This document shows, in pieces, positions 24,661-33,535 of a stretch of 64,000 nucleotides of DNA. Each line of letters begins with the position of its first letter. Positions within the stretch are counted from its first letter, which is position 1. The notes beneath the pieces were generated by a model that was not told the DNA's origin, did not search any database, and saw only the letters and a program-made list of their open reading frames with translations. A program made the translations under genes and the position numbers. The DNA is from Phytohabitans flavus (GTDB lineage Bacteria; Actinomycetota; Actinomycetes; Mycobacteriales; Micromonosporaceae), in contig NZ_AP022870.1 in the NCBI RefSeq assembly GCF_011764545.1, positions 2,774,001-2,838,000 on the forward strand, in the 5' to 3' direction.

Positions 24661-25077
24661 CTAACGGTCGGTGTACTGCTCCGCGAACTCCCCACTCGGG
24701 GCGATCGGGGTGATGACGTCGATGAGCACGCCACCCGGGTCGGCCACGATGAAGTGCCGCTGCCCGAAGTCTTCGCTGCGCAGCTCCAGCTGCGCCGGGA
24801 GCCCGCCGTCGACCACCAGGCGCCGCCACTCCGCGTCCACATCGGACACCTCGAAGTTGAGCAGCAGCCCGGCTGCCGGCTTGCCGAAGCCCGCCGGGAT
24901 CGTCGGGTGCGTGTGGTCCAGGAGCGCGAGCTCCTGGGGCGGGTCGCCGGGGCGGCGCAGGCTCACATACCAGTCCGCCTCGAACGTGGTCTCGAACCCG
25001 AACCACTCCGCGTAGAACGCGTGCGACTCCTTCAGCCGCGCCGTGCAGATCACCGGGTAGAAGCTGGTCAGCAGCAT
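24661..25077 (-). CDS. VOC-family (glyoxalase/bleomycin-resistance fold) protein
   Basis: This 138-residue protein has the paired beta-alpha-beta-beta-beta fold of the VOC family ([20 protein letters not shown], then [18 protein letters not shown]). Such proteins bind a metal and act as isomerases, dioxygenases or drug binders; no specific activity can be read. It diverges from a TetR gene with two palindromes between them, so it is probably repressed by that TetR protein. Confidence 0.82.
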   Translation of the reverse strand: MLLTSFYPVICTARLKESHAFYAEWFGFETTFEADWYVSLRRPGDPPQELALLDHTHPTIPAGFGKPAAGLLLNFEVSDVDAEWRRLVVDGGLPAQLELRSEDFGQRHFIVADPGGVLIDVITPIAPSGEFAEQYTDR

Positions 25078-25093
25078 GATTCACTCCATTCGC

Positions 25094-25137
25094 ATACCAT
25101 CGGTATGTGAAGCCACGATATTGGCGTACCATCGGTA
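25094..25137. promoter_or_regulatory. Twin TetR-type operators
   Basis: ATACCATCGGTAT (25094-25106) and TACCATCGGTA (25127-25137) are two copies of the same palindrome, with centres 32 bp apart, about three helical turns. They lie between the divergent VOC and TetR starts and very likely bind the TetR product. Confidence 0.7.
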
Positions 25138-25165
25138 TGTCAATCATGGTTGGAGACGGACCGGG

Positions 25166-25759
25166 GTGGGAGGCGCGTTGCGGCGGGCGGAGCAGCGGGA
25201 GCAGACCCGGCAGGCGCTGGTGCGGGAGAGCCGGCGCCTCTTCGCGACGGTGGGGTACGGCGCGGTCGGCCTGTCCCAGATCGTCGCCGCCGCGGGCGTG
25301 ACGAAGGGCGCGCTCTACCACCACTTCGACAGCAAGGCCGCGGTCTTCCGGGCCGTGCTGGAGCAGGTGCAGCAGGAGGTGGCCGAGCAGGTGGTCGCGG
25401 CCGCCGAGGCACAGTCGGGCTCGTGGGCGAGGCTGACCGCGGGGTGCCGCGCGTTCCTGACCGCGAGCACCGCCCCGGAGGTCCAGCGCATCATGCTCGT
25501 CGACGGGCCGGCCGTGCTGGGCTGGGCCGAGTGGCGCGCCCTGGACGAGGCCGCCTCGGCGCACCACCTCGCCGAGGCGCTCGCCGACCTCGTCGCGGAC
25601 GGGACGATCGCCACGCAGCCGGTGGCGCCGCTGGCCCACCTGCTCTCCGGCGCGATGAACGAGGCGGCGCTGTGGCTGGCCACGACGACAAGCCCGTACG
25701 CGCTGGAGCAGACCTGGGCGGCACTAGCCCGCCTGCTCGACGGCCTCCGGACGGCGTGA
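25166..25759 (+). CDS. TetR-family transcriptional regulator
   Basis: The protein has about 197 residues. The N-terminal HTH has RESRRLFATVGYGAVGLSQI and AAAGVTKGALYHHFDSK, the classic TetR recognition helix. The C-terminal ligand domain has DGPAVLGWAEWRALDE, like TetR_C_33-type proteins. GTG 25166 or TTG 25178 (after GGGAGG) are both possible starts; the in-frame ATG at 25076 would run through the operators and is unlikely. It probably represses itself and the divergent VOC gene. Confidence 0.85.
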   Translation: MGGALRRAEQREQTRQALVRESRRLFATVGYGAVGLSQIVAAAGVTKGALYHHFDSKAAVFRAVLEQVQQEVAEQVVAAAEAQSGSWARLTAGCRAFLTASTAPEVQRIMLVDGPAVLGWAEWRALDEAASAHHLAEALADLVADGTIATQPVAPLAHLLSGAMNEAALWLATTTSPYALEQTWAALARLLDGLRTA

Positions 25760-25779
25760 CCGGCCGCCTGCGCGGCCGG
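25760..25779. terminator. Terminator hairpin between convergent genes
   Basis: CCGGCCGC-CTGC-GCGGCCGG is a perfect 8-bp stem with a 4-nt loop, starting directly after the TetR stop and ending 21 bp before the convergent membrane-protein stop. It probably serves both. Confidence 0.65.
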
Positions 25780-25800
25780 CCGACCGTCCACAGTTGAGCG

Positions 25801-27108
25801 TCAGAAGGTCGCCGGCAGCGGCGCCGACTCGGGCCGCGCGCCGGCCGGGGTGGCGGTCGCGCGGGCCAGCAGCCCGTACGCGGCCAGCAGGAGCAGCGGC
25901 GCCACAAGGCCCGGCACCCGCCCGACCGTGAGCATGAAGAACGCCACGACGCCCACACCGGCCAGCACCGGCACCGGCCAGCGCACGAAGCCGGCGCGGG
26001 CCGCGGCCACCGGTACCAGGATCAGCCCGAGCAGCGCGCCCAACATGCCCGGCATGGCCACGCCGAGCGACAGCGACGCGTACCCCTCCACGCGTGCCGC
26101 CACCGCTTCCACCCGCGCCGGGTCGAGCACCTGCTCGGCGGCCAGCCCTGCGTAGTCGCCGACCATCAGGCCGTTGAAGTGCAGCAGTCCCAGCAGCGCG
26201 ACCGCGCCCGCGACCTGGGCAAAACGCCAGCCTCGGCCGGTGAGGCGGCCGGTGACCTCGATGACGGCGGGGATGAACAGCAGCCACGCCAGATGCAGGA
26301 AGAACGCGCTGGCCTGCGCCGCCGCCGGATCCGAGGCGAAGTCGGCGGAGATGTGGAAGGCGCCACCGGGGAGCGTGGCCATGCCCGCGGCCAGCGCGAG
26401 CGGCGCGCCGATCAGGCAGACCACGCCGATGGTACGGCGGAACGCGGCGAACCCCTCCCCGGCGGCCTCACCGTCCAGGCTCGCCGGCGACCACAGCCGA
26501 GCGGCGAGGACCACGTTGGCGACCGTGAGCAGCGCCGGCCCGGCCAGCGACAGCGGCGGCTCCTCGATGGCGAAGAGCAGGTACAGCACGAACCCGGGTA
26601 CCGCCGTGGCCGGGTACCACCAGCCGGTGTGCCCGGCCCGCGCGGCGGCGAGCGGGGTGAGCAGCAGCGCGAGCGCCCAGCCGAGCAGTCCGGGCACCTG
26701 CCAGCCGGCGGCCAGCCACCCGTACTGCCCGACCTGCTCCTCGACCCGCTCGAACGTGGCCACGTCCGTGACCTCGAGAACGGCCAGGCCGAAGTAGTCG
26801 GAGAGGGTGAGCCCGGCGAACGTGGTGAGCCCCAGCACGACGGCTGGCCAAGCGATCGTGGCGAGTACCCGGCCGCGGCGGCGGATCGGGGCGAGCAGTG
26901 CGAGCAGCCCGGGTACGAAGAGCACCCAGGACCAGTGCAGCAGCATTGTGTGCAGGCGGGCCGCGCCAGGGTCGGCGGCGATCGCCGGGCCGAACTCGAC
27001 GTCGCCGACCGCCGGGTCCACGGCCGTGGCAGCGGTGAGCAGGATGGGCGCGGCGACCAGGCAGGCCAGGCCGGCGGGGCGGCGGGCCAGGCGGGCGGGT
27101 GACAGCAT
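25801..27108 (-). CDS. Multi-pass membrane protein with internal duplication
   Basis: This 435-residue protein is nearly all hydrophobic helices, perhaps 12. Its two halves look alike: DPGAARLHTMLLHWSWVLFV in the first half matches DPAAAQASAFFLHLAWLLFI in the second, each followed by a basic loop and then a Gly-rich helix. This suggests duplication of a six-helix unit. I recognise no transporter motif. It diverges from the histidine kinase gene over 200 bp, so it may be a target of that two-component system. Confidence 0.7.
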   Translation of the reverse strand: MLSPARLARRPAGLACLVAAPILLTAATAVDPAVGDVEFGPAIAADPGAARLHTMLLHWSWVLFVPGLLALLAPIRRRGRVLATIAWPAVVLGLTTFAGLTLSDYFGLAVLEVTDVATFERVEEQVGQYGWLAAGWQVPGLLGWALALLLTPLAAARAGHTGWWYPATAVPGFVLYLLFAIEEPPLSLAGPALLTVANVVLAARLWSPASLDGEAAGEGFAAFRRTIGVVCLIGAPLALAAGMATLPGGAFHISADFASDPAAAQASAFFLHLAWLLFIPAVIEVTGRLTGRGWRFAQVAGAVALLGLLHFNGLMVGDYAGLAAEQVLDPARVEAVAARVEGYASLSLGVAMPGMLGALLGLILVPVAAARAGFVRWPVPVLAGVGVVAFFMLTVGRVPGLVAPLLLLAAYGLLARATATPAGARPESAPLPATF

Positions 27109-27308
27109 GTCATCGTTCCTTTCGACGGCCCGGCACGGCGGGCCATGAGGGCGGCCGGCGTGCCTGGGCGGCTACGGTTGGCGACGCTAGGCCCGGCACG
27201 ACCCCAAGATCGCCCTCACGGGGAGTTATCGTGGGTCCCCCACCAGGCGGACCGCGGATCCCCCGCGGGTGGGCGAAATCGCCGCTACCCGGCCCGTACG
27301 CTCGGCAA

Positions 27309-28478
27309 ATGCGGCTGTGGCGGATCAAGCGCGTCGACCTCGTGGTCGCTGTCGTGTTCCTGACCATCGCGCTGGTCGAGGAGCTGACGGCGCCGCACCG
27401 CCTGCCGTTCTGGTGGCTCCGCCTCGGCTTCGCCGCCGTGCTCGTGGTGGTGCGCCGGCCCGCGCCGCTGGCCACGCTCCTGCTCGACGTCGCGGTGGTG
27501 CAGGTGCTGTGGCTGCCGAGCGAGGTCGACGACTACCGGGTGTGGCAGGCGTTCTGCTTGTTCATCGGCCTGCACACGGTCGGCCGCGAGATCATCCTGG
27601 TCGGCCCAGACCGCGACCCGCTGTGGCGCCGGCTGCTGACCGCCGCGATGCTCGTCACGACCATGGCGGTGCTGGTCGGGCAGCGCACCACGATGACGTC
27701 CGATGTGTTCGCCTCGGCCGGCTACACGGCGGCGGCCTGGCTCTCCGGCCTGCTGCTCCAGATCCAGGCCCGGCGCAGCGCGGAGCGGACCGCCGCGCTC
27801 GCCGCCGCCCAGGCGCTCCGCGCCGACCAGGCACTTGCCGACGAGCGCGCCCGCATCGCCCGCGAGCTGCACGACATGGTCGCCCACAGCGTCACCGTGA
27901 TGGTGCTCCAAGCGGCCGCCGTGCGCCGCCGCCTCGACCCGAGGCAGGAGGCCGAGCGCGACCTGCTGTCCGGTGTGGAGCAGGCCGGCCGCGACGCGGT
28001 GACCGAGCTGCGCCGGACGCTGGGCCTCCTGCGCGGCGCCGAGCCCGCCGGCACCGTCCCGCAGCGCGGCCTCGCCGACCTCGACGAGCTGCTCGACCAG
28101 ATCCGCGAGGCCGGGCTCGCGGTCGGCCTCTCCACCGAGGGCGAGCCACGGCCGCTGCCGGCCAGCCTCGACCTGTCCGCCTATCGGATCATCCAGGAGG
28201 CACTGACCAACGTGCTGAAGCACTCCGCCGCCCGCCAGGCCACCGTCACGATGGCGTACGAGCCGGACGACCTCCGCCTCACGATCACCGATTCCGGCGG
28301 CGGCCGCCCGCCGGCCAGCGACACCTCGGGCGGCGGACACGGGCTTGTCGGGATGCGGGAGCGGGCGGCGATGTTCGGCGGGCGGCTGGTGGCGGGGCCG
28401 GAGCCCGGCGGCGGATACCGGGTCAGCGCGACGCTGCCGCTGGCCCGCGCCCACGTGTTCGCGGAGGTGCCCCGGTGA
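27309..28478 (+). CDS. Sensor histidine kinase (NarL/DesK class)
   Basis: This 389-residue protein has four or five N-terminal membrane helices (to about 150), a HisKA_3 dimerisation region with phosphorylated H188 in ARIARELHDM, and an HATPase_c domain with IIQEALTNVLKHS and GHGLVGMRERA. The short loops between helices suggest it senses something in or at the membrane. ATG 27309 lacks a Shine-Dalgarno site and may be leaderless. Its stop overlaps the response-regulator start (GTGA). Confidence 0.88.
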   Translation: MRLWRIKRVDLVVAVVFLTIALVEELTAPHRLPFWWLRLGFAAVLVVVRRPAPLATLLLDVAVVQVLWLPSEVDDYRVWQAFCLFIGLHTVGREIILVGPDRDPLWRRLLTAAMLVTTMAVLVGQRTTMTSDVFASAGYTAAAWLSGLLLQIQARRSAERTAALAAAQALRADQALADERARIARELHDMVAHSVTVMVLQAAAVRRRLDPRQEAERDLLSGVEQAGRDAVTELRRTLGLLRGAEPAGTVPQRGLADLDELLDQIREAGLAVGLSTEGEPRPLPASLDLSAYRIIQEALTNVLKHSAARQATVTMAYEPDDLRLTITDSGGGRPPASDTSGGGHGLVGMRERAAMFGGRLVAGPEPGGGYRVSATLPLARAHVFAEVPR

Positions 28479-29125
28479 TCCGGGTCGCGCTCGCCGACGA
28501 CCAGGCCATGATCCGCGCGGGCCTGCGCATGGTGCTGGAGACCGAGCCCGACCTCCAGGTGGTGGCCGAGGCCGCCGACGGTGCCGACGCGCTCGCCGTG
28601 ACCCGGCGCGCCCGGCCCGACGTGGTGCTGCTCGACATCGCGATGCCCCGCCTCGACGGGCTCGCCGCGGCCCGGCAGATCGCCGCGCTTCCGGCTCCCC
28701 CGCGGATCATCATGCTGACCACGTTCGACAGCGACGACAACCTGTATGCGGCGCTCCGGGCCGGCGCCAGCGGCTTCCTGCTCAAGGTCTCGCCGCCCGA
28801 GCAGCTCGTCACCGCCATCCGCGTCGTGGCCGGCGGGGCCGCGCTGCTCGACCCGGCGGTCACTACCAGGGTCATCGCGGCGTTCGCGCACCAGCCCGCG
28901 CCGCAGCCGCCGCCCGAGCTGGCTCAGCTCACCCCGCGCGAGCTCGACGTGCTCCGGCTGCTCGCCCGCGGACTGTCCAATTCGGAGATCGCCGACCACC
29001 TCACGCTCGGCGAGGCGACCGTGAAGACCCACGTGGCACGCGTGCTGATGAAGCTCGGCCTGCGCGACCGGGTCCAGGCCGTGGTGTATGCGTACGAGAA
29101 CGGCGTCATCCGGGTCGGCGGGTGA
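28475..29125 (+). CDS. NarL/LuxR-type response regulator
   Basis: This 216-residue protein has a receiver domain with acidic pocket D8-D9, phospho-acceptor D54 in VVLLDIAMPRLDG, and the conserved switch T and K (MLTTFDSDD, FLLKVSPPE). The C-terminal LuxR HTH has LTPRELDVLRLLARGLSN and EATVKTHVARVLMKL. It is the partner of the kinase just upstream. Its last 20 bp overlap the end of the convergent Rho-like gene on the other strand. Confidence 0.9.
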   Translation: MIRVALADDQAMIRAGLRMVLETEPDLQVVAEAADGADALAVTRRARPDVVLLDIAMPRLDGLAAARQIAALPAPPRIIMLTTFDSDDNLYAALRAGASGFLLKVSPPEQLVTAIRVVAGGAALLDPAVTTRVIAAFAHQPAPQPPPELAQLTPRELDVLRLLARGLSNSEIADHLTLGEATVKTHVARVLMKLGLRDRVQAVVYAYENGVIRVGG

Positions 29126-30299
29126 GGCCGAGCAGAAACTCCGCGTTGCTGCCCGTCTCGGCCAGCCGTTCCAGCAGGTGTTGCAGGGCCTGCTGCGGGC
29201 TCTGCCCGTGCAGCGCGCGGCGGAGGCGGCCGACGATGGCGGCCTCGTCCGGGCCGAGCAGGAGGTCCTCCTTGCGGGTGCCGGAGGCGAGCACGTCGAC
29301 GGCCGGATAGAGGCGGCGTTCGGCGCTGGTGCGGTCGAGCCGGAGCTCGGCGTTGCCGGTGCCCTTGTACTCCTCGTAGATGAGCGTGTCCCCGACCGAT
29401 CCGGTCTCGACGAGCGCGCTGGCGACGATGGTCAGCGACCCGCCGTCCTCGATGTTGCGGGCCGCGCCGAGGAGCCGCTTCGGCGGGTACAGCGCGGTCG
29501 TGCTGATGCCGCCGGAGAGGATGCGTGCCGACGACGGCGCGATGTGGTTGTACGCGCGGCCCAGCCGGGTCAGCGAGTCGAGCAGCAGCACCACGTCGTG
29601 GCCGAGCTCGACGAGGCGCTTGGCGCGTTCGACGGCCAGCTCGGCGGTCGCGGCATGCTCGTGCGGCGGCCGGTCGAAGGGTGACGCGATCACCTCGCCC
29701 TTCACCTCCCGCCGCATGTCGGTGACCTCCTCCGGCCGCTCGTCGACGAGCAGGACCATGAGGTGGCAATCGGGGTGGTTACGGGTGATGGCCGCGGCGA
29801 TCGCCTGAAGCACCATCGTCTTGCCGGCCTTGGGCGGGGAGACGACCAGGGCCCGCTGGCCCTTGCCGATCGGCATGACAAGGTCGATGACGCGGGTGGT
29901 GAGGATGTGAGGTTCGGTCTCGAGCCGCAGCCGTTCGCGCGGGTGCATCGGGGTGAGGTCGTAGAAGTCGGGCCGCGACCGGGCCTGCTCGGGCGGCATG
30001 CCGTTGACGCTGTCCAGCCGGACCAGCGGCGGAGGCTTGCCCGGCCGCCGTCCCCGCTGATCGCGGCCGGCGCGAGCGGCTTCCTTCTCAGGGACATCCG
30101 CCCGGCCAGGCTGGGCGGCGGCCGGGTCGGACATGGCGCCGGTCACCAGGTCGCCGGGACGTAGCCCGTACCGACGGACCAGCGCGGCGGGGAGGTAGGC
30201 GTCCCCGGGACCGGCCGTGTAACCGCCGGTGCGCAGGAAGCCGTGATCGCCGGTGATGTCGGCGATGCCGGTGGCCGGAGCCACCTCTTGGTCGTTCAA
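29106..30299 (-). CDS. Short second Rho-type transcription termination factor
   Basis: The 397-residue protein has an N-terminal Rho RNA-binding fold (GFLRTGGYTAG, DAYLPAALVRRYGL) followed by the Rho ATPase with P-loop PPKAGKT, Walker B VVLLLDSLTRLGRAYN and the LSGGI segment. The main Rho of actinomycetes is usually 600-700 residues with a long basic N-terminal insert, absent here. That suggests a paralogue for a special purpose such as silencing foreign DNA or local regulation. TTG 30299 has GAGGAG at ideal spacing. Confidence 0.83.
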   Translation of the reverse strand: MNDQEVAPATGIADITGDHGFLRTGGYTAGPGDAYLPAALVRRYGLRPGDLVTGAMSDPAAAQPGRADVPEKEAARAGRDQRGRRPGKPPPLVRLDSVNGMPPEQARSRPDFYDLTPMHPRERLRLETEPHILTTRVIDLVMPIGKGQRALVVSPPKAGKTMVLQAIAAAITRNHPDCHLMVLLVDERPEEVTDMRREVKGEVIASPFDRPPHEHAATAELAVERAKRLVELGHDVVLLLDSLTRLGRAYNHIAPSSARILSGGISTTALYPPKRLLGAARNIEDGGSLTIVASALVETGSVGDTLIYEEYKGTGNAELRLDRTSAERRLYPAVDVLASGTRKEDLLLGPDEAAIVGRLRRALHGQSPQQALQHLLERLAETGSNAEFLLGLTRRPG

Positions 30300-30510
30300 T
30301 GGGTTCTCCTCAGGGCGTGAGAGAGCGTGCGGTGACACCCCGAGCGGGAAACCTGTCGCGGAAACACAAAAGTGGGCTTGACAAGGCCAGACCGGACCGA
30401 CACGTCCTAATCGGGGTGAAACACCCGGGGCGGGCGGCATATGTGCCGGCATCCGCAGCGGGCGGTTGCACCCAGGTTAGGCCGCGCCGGGCCGGAACGC
30501 AACCAAGGCC

Positions 30511-31371
30511 CTACGGAGCGTCGGGCCGGAAGTCGCCGGCGTGGTCGGCGGCCCACTCCGCGAACGTGCGCGCCGGCCGCCCGGTCAGCTCCGCCACGGT
30601 ACCCGTCACGCGCTCCGGACTGTCCACAAGGGACGCCCAGTACGCCAGCGCCCCGTCGGCGAAGTCTGCGTCCGCCCACGCCAGCATCGCCGCGCGCGCC
30701 TCGTCCCGCGTCGCCTCCTCCACCGGGACCGGGCGGCCGGCTGCCGCGCCGAGTATCCGTACCTGCTCCGCCTGGGTGACGGCGGCCGGACCGCTCAGCA
30801 CGTACGCGACATCGCGGTGTCTGGGCGACGTCAGGGCGCGCACGGCCACGTCGGCGATGTCCCGCTCGTGGATCAGCGACCGCGCCGCCTCCGGGTATGG
30901 GATGCGCACCGGCCGCCCAGCCCTGATAGCGTCCGCCCACTCCAGCGTGTTGGTGGCGAAGCCGGTGGGACGCAGGAACGTCCACTCCACGCCGCTGCGC
31001 CGTACAGCGTCCTCGACCTGCCCCCAGAGCCCGTTCTCGGCCGGGGTACGGGCGTCGTCCACGTTCGCCGCCGAGACGTAGACCACATGGCGGGCGTACT
31101 CCGCGATCGCCCGCGCCACCTCCTCCACGCCCTCGGCCGACAGGAAAGGCCAGAGCAGGAACACGGCGTCCACGCCGGCCAGCGCGTCGCGGAGGGTGTC
31201 GGGGCGGGTGAGGTCGCCGGCGACCGCCTCCACGCCGTCGGGCAGCCCGGCCAGCGCCGGGGTACGGGTCAGCGCGCGTACGGAAACACCCCGGTCCAGG
31301 AGGCCGGCGACGACGTGGCGCCCGATGTTGCCGGTGGCGCCGGTGACGAGGATCTGCTTGGAATCGGTCAT
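30511..31371 (-). CDS. NmrA-like NAD(P)H-binding oxidoreductase
   Basis: This 286-residue protein starts with the Rossmann motif ILVTGATGNIGRHVVAGL and follows the NmrA/SDR-a5 pattern (VVYVSAANVDD, TFLRPTGFATNTLEW, LIHERDIADVAV). Such proteins are NADPH quinone reductase-like enzymes or redox sensors. ATG 31371 sits at the transcription start predicted from the SoxR-type promoter. It diverges from a SoxR-like gene and is probably its target, giving a redox-stress response. Confidence 0.82.
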   Translation of the reverse strand: MTDSKQILVTGATGNIGRHVVAGLLDRGVSVRALTRTPALAGLPDGVEAVAGDLTRPDTLRDALAGVDAVFLLWPFLSAEGVEEVARAIAEYARHVVYVSAANVDDARTPAENGLWGQVEDAVRRSGVEWTFLRPTGFATNTLEWADAIRAGRPVRIPYPEAARSLIHERDIADVAVRALTSPRHRDVAYVLSGPAAVTQAEQVRILGAAAGRPVPVEEATRDEARAAMLAWADADFADGALAYWASLVDSPERVTGTVAELTGRPARTFAEWAADHAGDFRPDAP

Positions 31372-31377
31372 GCCCCA

Positions 31378-31408
31378 AGCCTCGAACTTAAACAAATGTT
31401 GAAGTCAA
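31378..31408 (-). promoter_or_regulatory. SoxR-type operator within a 19-bp-spacer promoter
   Basis: On the minus strand TTGACT (31403-31408) and GAGGCT (31378-31383) are separated by exactly 19 bp, the long spacer typical of MerR/SoxR-activated promoters. The spacer holds the near-perfect inverted repeat CTTCAACATTTGTTTAAG (31387-31404, one mismatch). The SoxR gene lies immediately on the other side. Confidence 0.65.
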
Positions 31409-31422
31409 GCTAGGCTGGCGCG

Positions 31423-31920
31423 ATGGTGGCGGAGATCGCGGCCGAGCTGACGGTCGGCCAGCTCGCCGAGCGCAGCGGCGTCTCCACGTCGGCGCTACGC
31501 TTCTACGAGCGGCAGGGCCTCATCCACAGCCGGCGCACGGCGGGCGGCCAGCGGCGGTACGACCGGACGACGCTGCGCCGGGTCGCGTTCATCCGGGCCT
31601 CGCAGAGCGTCGGCATACCGCTCGCGCTCATCGGCGAGGTGCTCGGCTTCCTACCCGAGGGCACCCCGCCGACGAAGGCCTTCTGGGTGCGCGCCTCGCA
31701 GTGCTGGAGTGACGCGCTCAACGAGCGGATCGCCAAGATGGAGCGGATGCGCGACCGCTTCACCGCCTGCATCGGCTGCGGCTGTCTGTCCCTTGAGGAG
31801 TGCGCGCTGGTCAACCCGGACGACGCGCTCGCCGCCGAGGGTCCCGGCGCGCACCTGCTGGACGCTACCGCACAGCGGCGACGAGCGCGCCGGCCGAGAG
31901 GGCCGGCGGGCGGTCGCTGA
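31423..31920 (+). CDS. soxR: SoxR-like redox-sensing MerR regulator
   Basis: The 165-residue protein has a MerR HTH (VGQLAERSGVSTSALRFYER) and a dimerisation helix. Its iron-sulfur motif is C116, C119, C121 and C127 (CIGCGCLSLEEC), the CX2CXCX5C pattern that holds the SoxR [2Fe-2S] cluster. It probably activates the divergent NmrA-like gene when oxidised. The C-terminal Arg-rich tail overlaps the 3' end of the ATP-grasp gene on the other strand by 56 bp. Confidence 0.87.
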   Translation: MVAEIAAELTVGQLAERSGVSTSALRFYERQGLIHSRRTAGGQRRYDRTTLRRVAFIRASQSVGIPLALIGEVLGFLPEGTPPTKAFWVRASQCWSDALNERIAKMERMRDRFTACIGCGCLSLEECALVNPDDALAAEGPGAHLLDATAQRRRARRPRGPAGGR

Positions 31921-32553
31921 CCTGGCCATCTCCCAGCTCCACGACCCGCCACGCACCATCGGACCGCCGCGCCAGATCGACCGTCACGAAGGGAAGTCCC
32001 AGCGCCGCGACGGCCGGCACGACGCCGGACAGGTCCACATCGGACGGCGCGGCCGTGTCCGGGGCGTCCGGGTGCGGGCCGACGAACCGGCACTCCCCCG
32101 CCACCCACCAGGTCCGTACCTCGGGCCGGTCAGCTCCTCGTACCGCCGCAGCACGAACCCGCCGGCGAAGTCGTCCTCGCGCAGCTCCCGAAACCTGGCC
32201 GCCACCGCCCACGCGATGTCCCGGTCGGCGGTGTCGGGGATGTACATCGCCTCGTCCCAGTAGTGCTTCATCGACTTCGTGTAGTCGCGCAGCACCGCCG
32301 GCCCGCCGCCGAGCCGGGCAGACGCCTCCTCGAACGCGCTCCGCTCCGCGCCGACCGTCCACACTGAGCGCGGCGTCACCTCTGCCAGCGCGCCGTACCA
32401 GCCGGGCAGCTCGTGCGCCTGGCGGTACTGCGCGGGGCTCGTCCGCAGCACCACGCCGCGCGCGGCCAGCGCGGCGGCGAACGCCCGGTACCGGTCGGCG
32501 GCGAGCATCCAACCCCGGTACACCGCCTCCCCCGTGCCGGACACCCGGGCCAC
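31865..32553 (-). pseudogene. ATP-grasp domain protein, frameshifted
   Basis: The first frame from GTG 32553 reads GTGEAVYRGWMLAADRYRAF, VLRDYTKSMKHYWDEA and FAGGFVLRRYEELTG, an ATP-grasp-like core. A second frame continues PEVRTWWVAGECRFVGPHPD and ends VVELGDGQVSDRP near 31865, the ATP-grasp metal-site region. Adding one C to the CCC run (plus-strand GGG, 32123-32125) joins them. The N-terminal region also seems short compared with what I recall of this family, so the start may be lost too. Function is unknown. Confidence 0.65.
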
Positions 32554-32615
32554 GCCGTGCCCGGCCGGTGACCGGCGGCACCACCTCTAAGCATCCTAGG
32601 AGGCTGGGTCAGTGT

Positions 32616-33461
32616 TCAACCGCGGTGGAGGCGGCCCAGCTCTTCCGCCGCAGCGTCGAAGAAGACCAGCTGGTCACCGTCGATCGCCGCGAGCCGGGCG
32701 TCAAACAGCCACCCGCCCGCCGGGTGGTTGTCGCACCCTATGTTGGTGCTCGGCCTGATCGTGGCGAGCAGCGTGCCGCCGGAGCCGGCGATCCAGCGGC
32801 CGCGCGAGGGGTTGCAGCCGTCCGAGCCGGACCAGGTGCTATCCGCGTTCAGCTCGACATGGGGCTCCACCTGCTGATGTACACCGGCGTCCGCGACCCA
32901 GCGGCCGACCAGCGTCTCCGCGGTGGCCGGGGTGAGGCCGGCGGGCAGCGGCGCGCCCGGCCTGAGCCCCTGCCGGTCCTCATCCGTGACGACCGGCGGC
33001 TTGGCCGCGTCGGGCAAGTACAGCTTCGGGTTCACCGGGATCGGCTCGGTGGCCGGAACCAGGCGGGCGACCACTGCGCCGCCGGCATCGAGCAGCTCGC
33101 GGTCCGCGCCGTCCAGCCGGTACGCGGTCACCCGATCGAGCCAGGACGGCGAGGGGACGGTGTTCCGCGCACACAGGGTGGGGCTCGGCACATCGGCGAG
33201 GAACATCCCCGCCCCGTCCGCGCGCCAGCCGCCGCCGAGCTGCCCGCACGACCGCCACAGCGACAGGTCCGACACCTGCGACGGGCCCGCGAGGCGAAGG
33301 ACCGTACCCTCCTCCTCGTCCGCGCCGATCACCAGCCAGTTGCCGATCAGCGCGACCGGGTCGGCGGCCTGCGCGGGGACGGCGTCGACGATTGGACCGG
33401 CGCGGTCGGCGCAGCCCGCGAGGAGGACGACCAGGAGTACGGGAACGGCGATGAGTCGCAT
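32616..33461 (-). CDS. META/HslJ-like lipoprotein
   Basis: This 281-residue secreted lipoprotein has signal peptide and lipobox LLAGC with Cys17. Two regions resemble META-type beta folds: GNWLVIG to LSLWRSCGQLGGGWRADG, and LVGRWVADAG to ADSTWSGSDGCNPSRGRW. The SDGCN-type motif with the following RW is typical of META/HslJ domains. The role is unknown, possibly envelope stress. It diverges from the MoxR gene. Confidence 0.68.
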   Translation of the reverse strand: MRLIAVPVLLVVLLAGCADRAGPIVDAVPAQAADPVALIGNWLVIGADEEEGTVLRLAGPSQVSDLSLWRSCGQLGGGWRADGAGMFLADVPSPTLCARNTVPSPSWLDRVTAYRLDGADRELLDAGGAVVARLVPATEPIPVNPKLYLPDAAKPPVVTDEDRQGLRPGAPLPAGLTPATAETLVGRWVADAGVHQQVEPHVELNADSTWSGSDGCNPSRGRWIAGSGGTLLATIRPSTNIGCDNHPAGGWLFDARLAAIDGDQLVFFDAAAEELGRLHRG

Positions 33462-33535
33462 ACCCCATGGGACGCTACGCCTCCGGACCGCGTTCCGGGA
33501 TATTCCGATGCGTACGGCGCCGCCCCTCCCGCACC

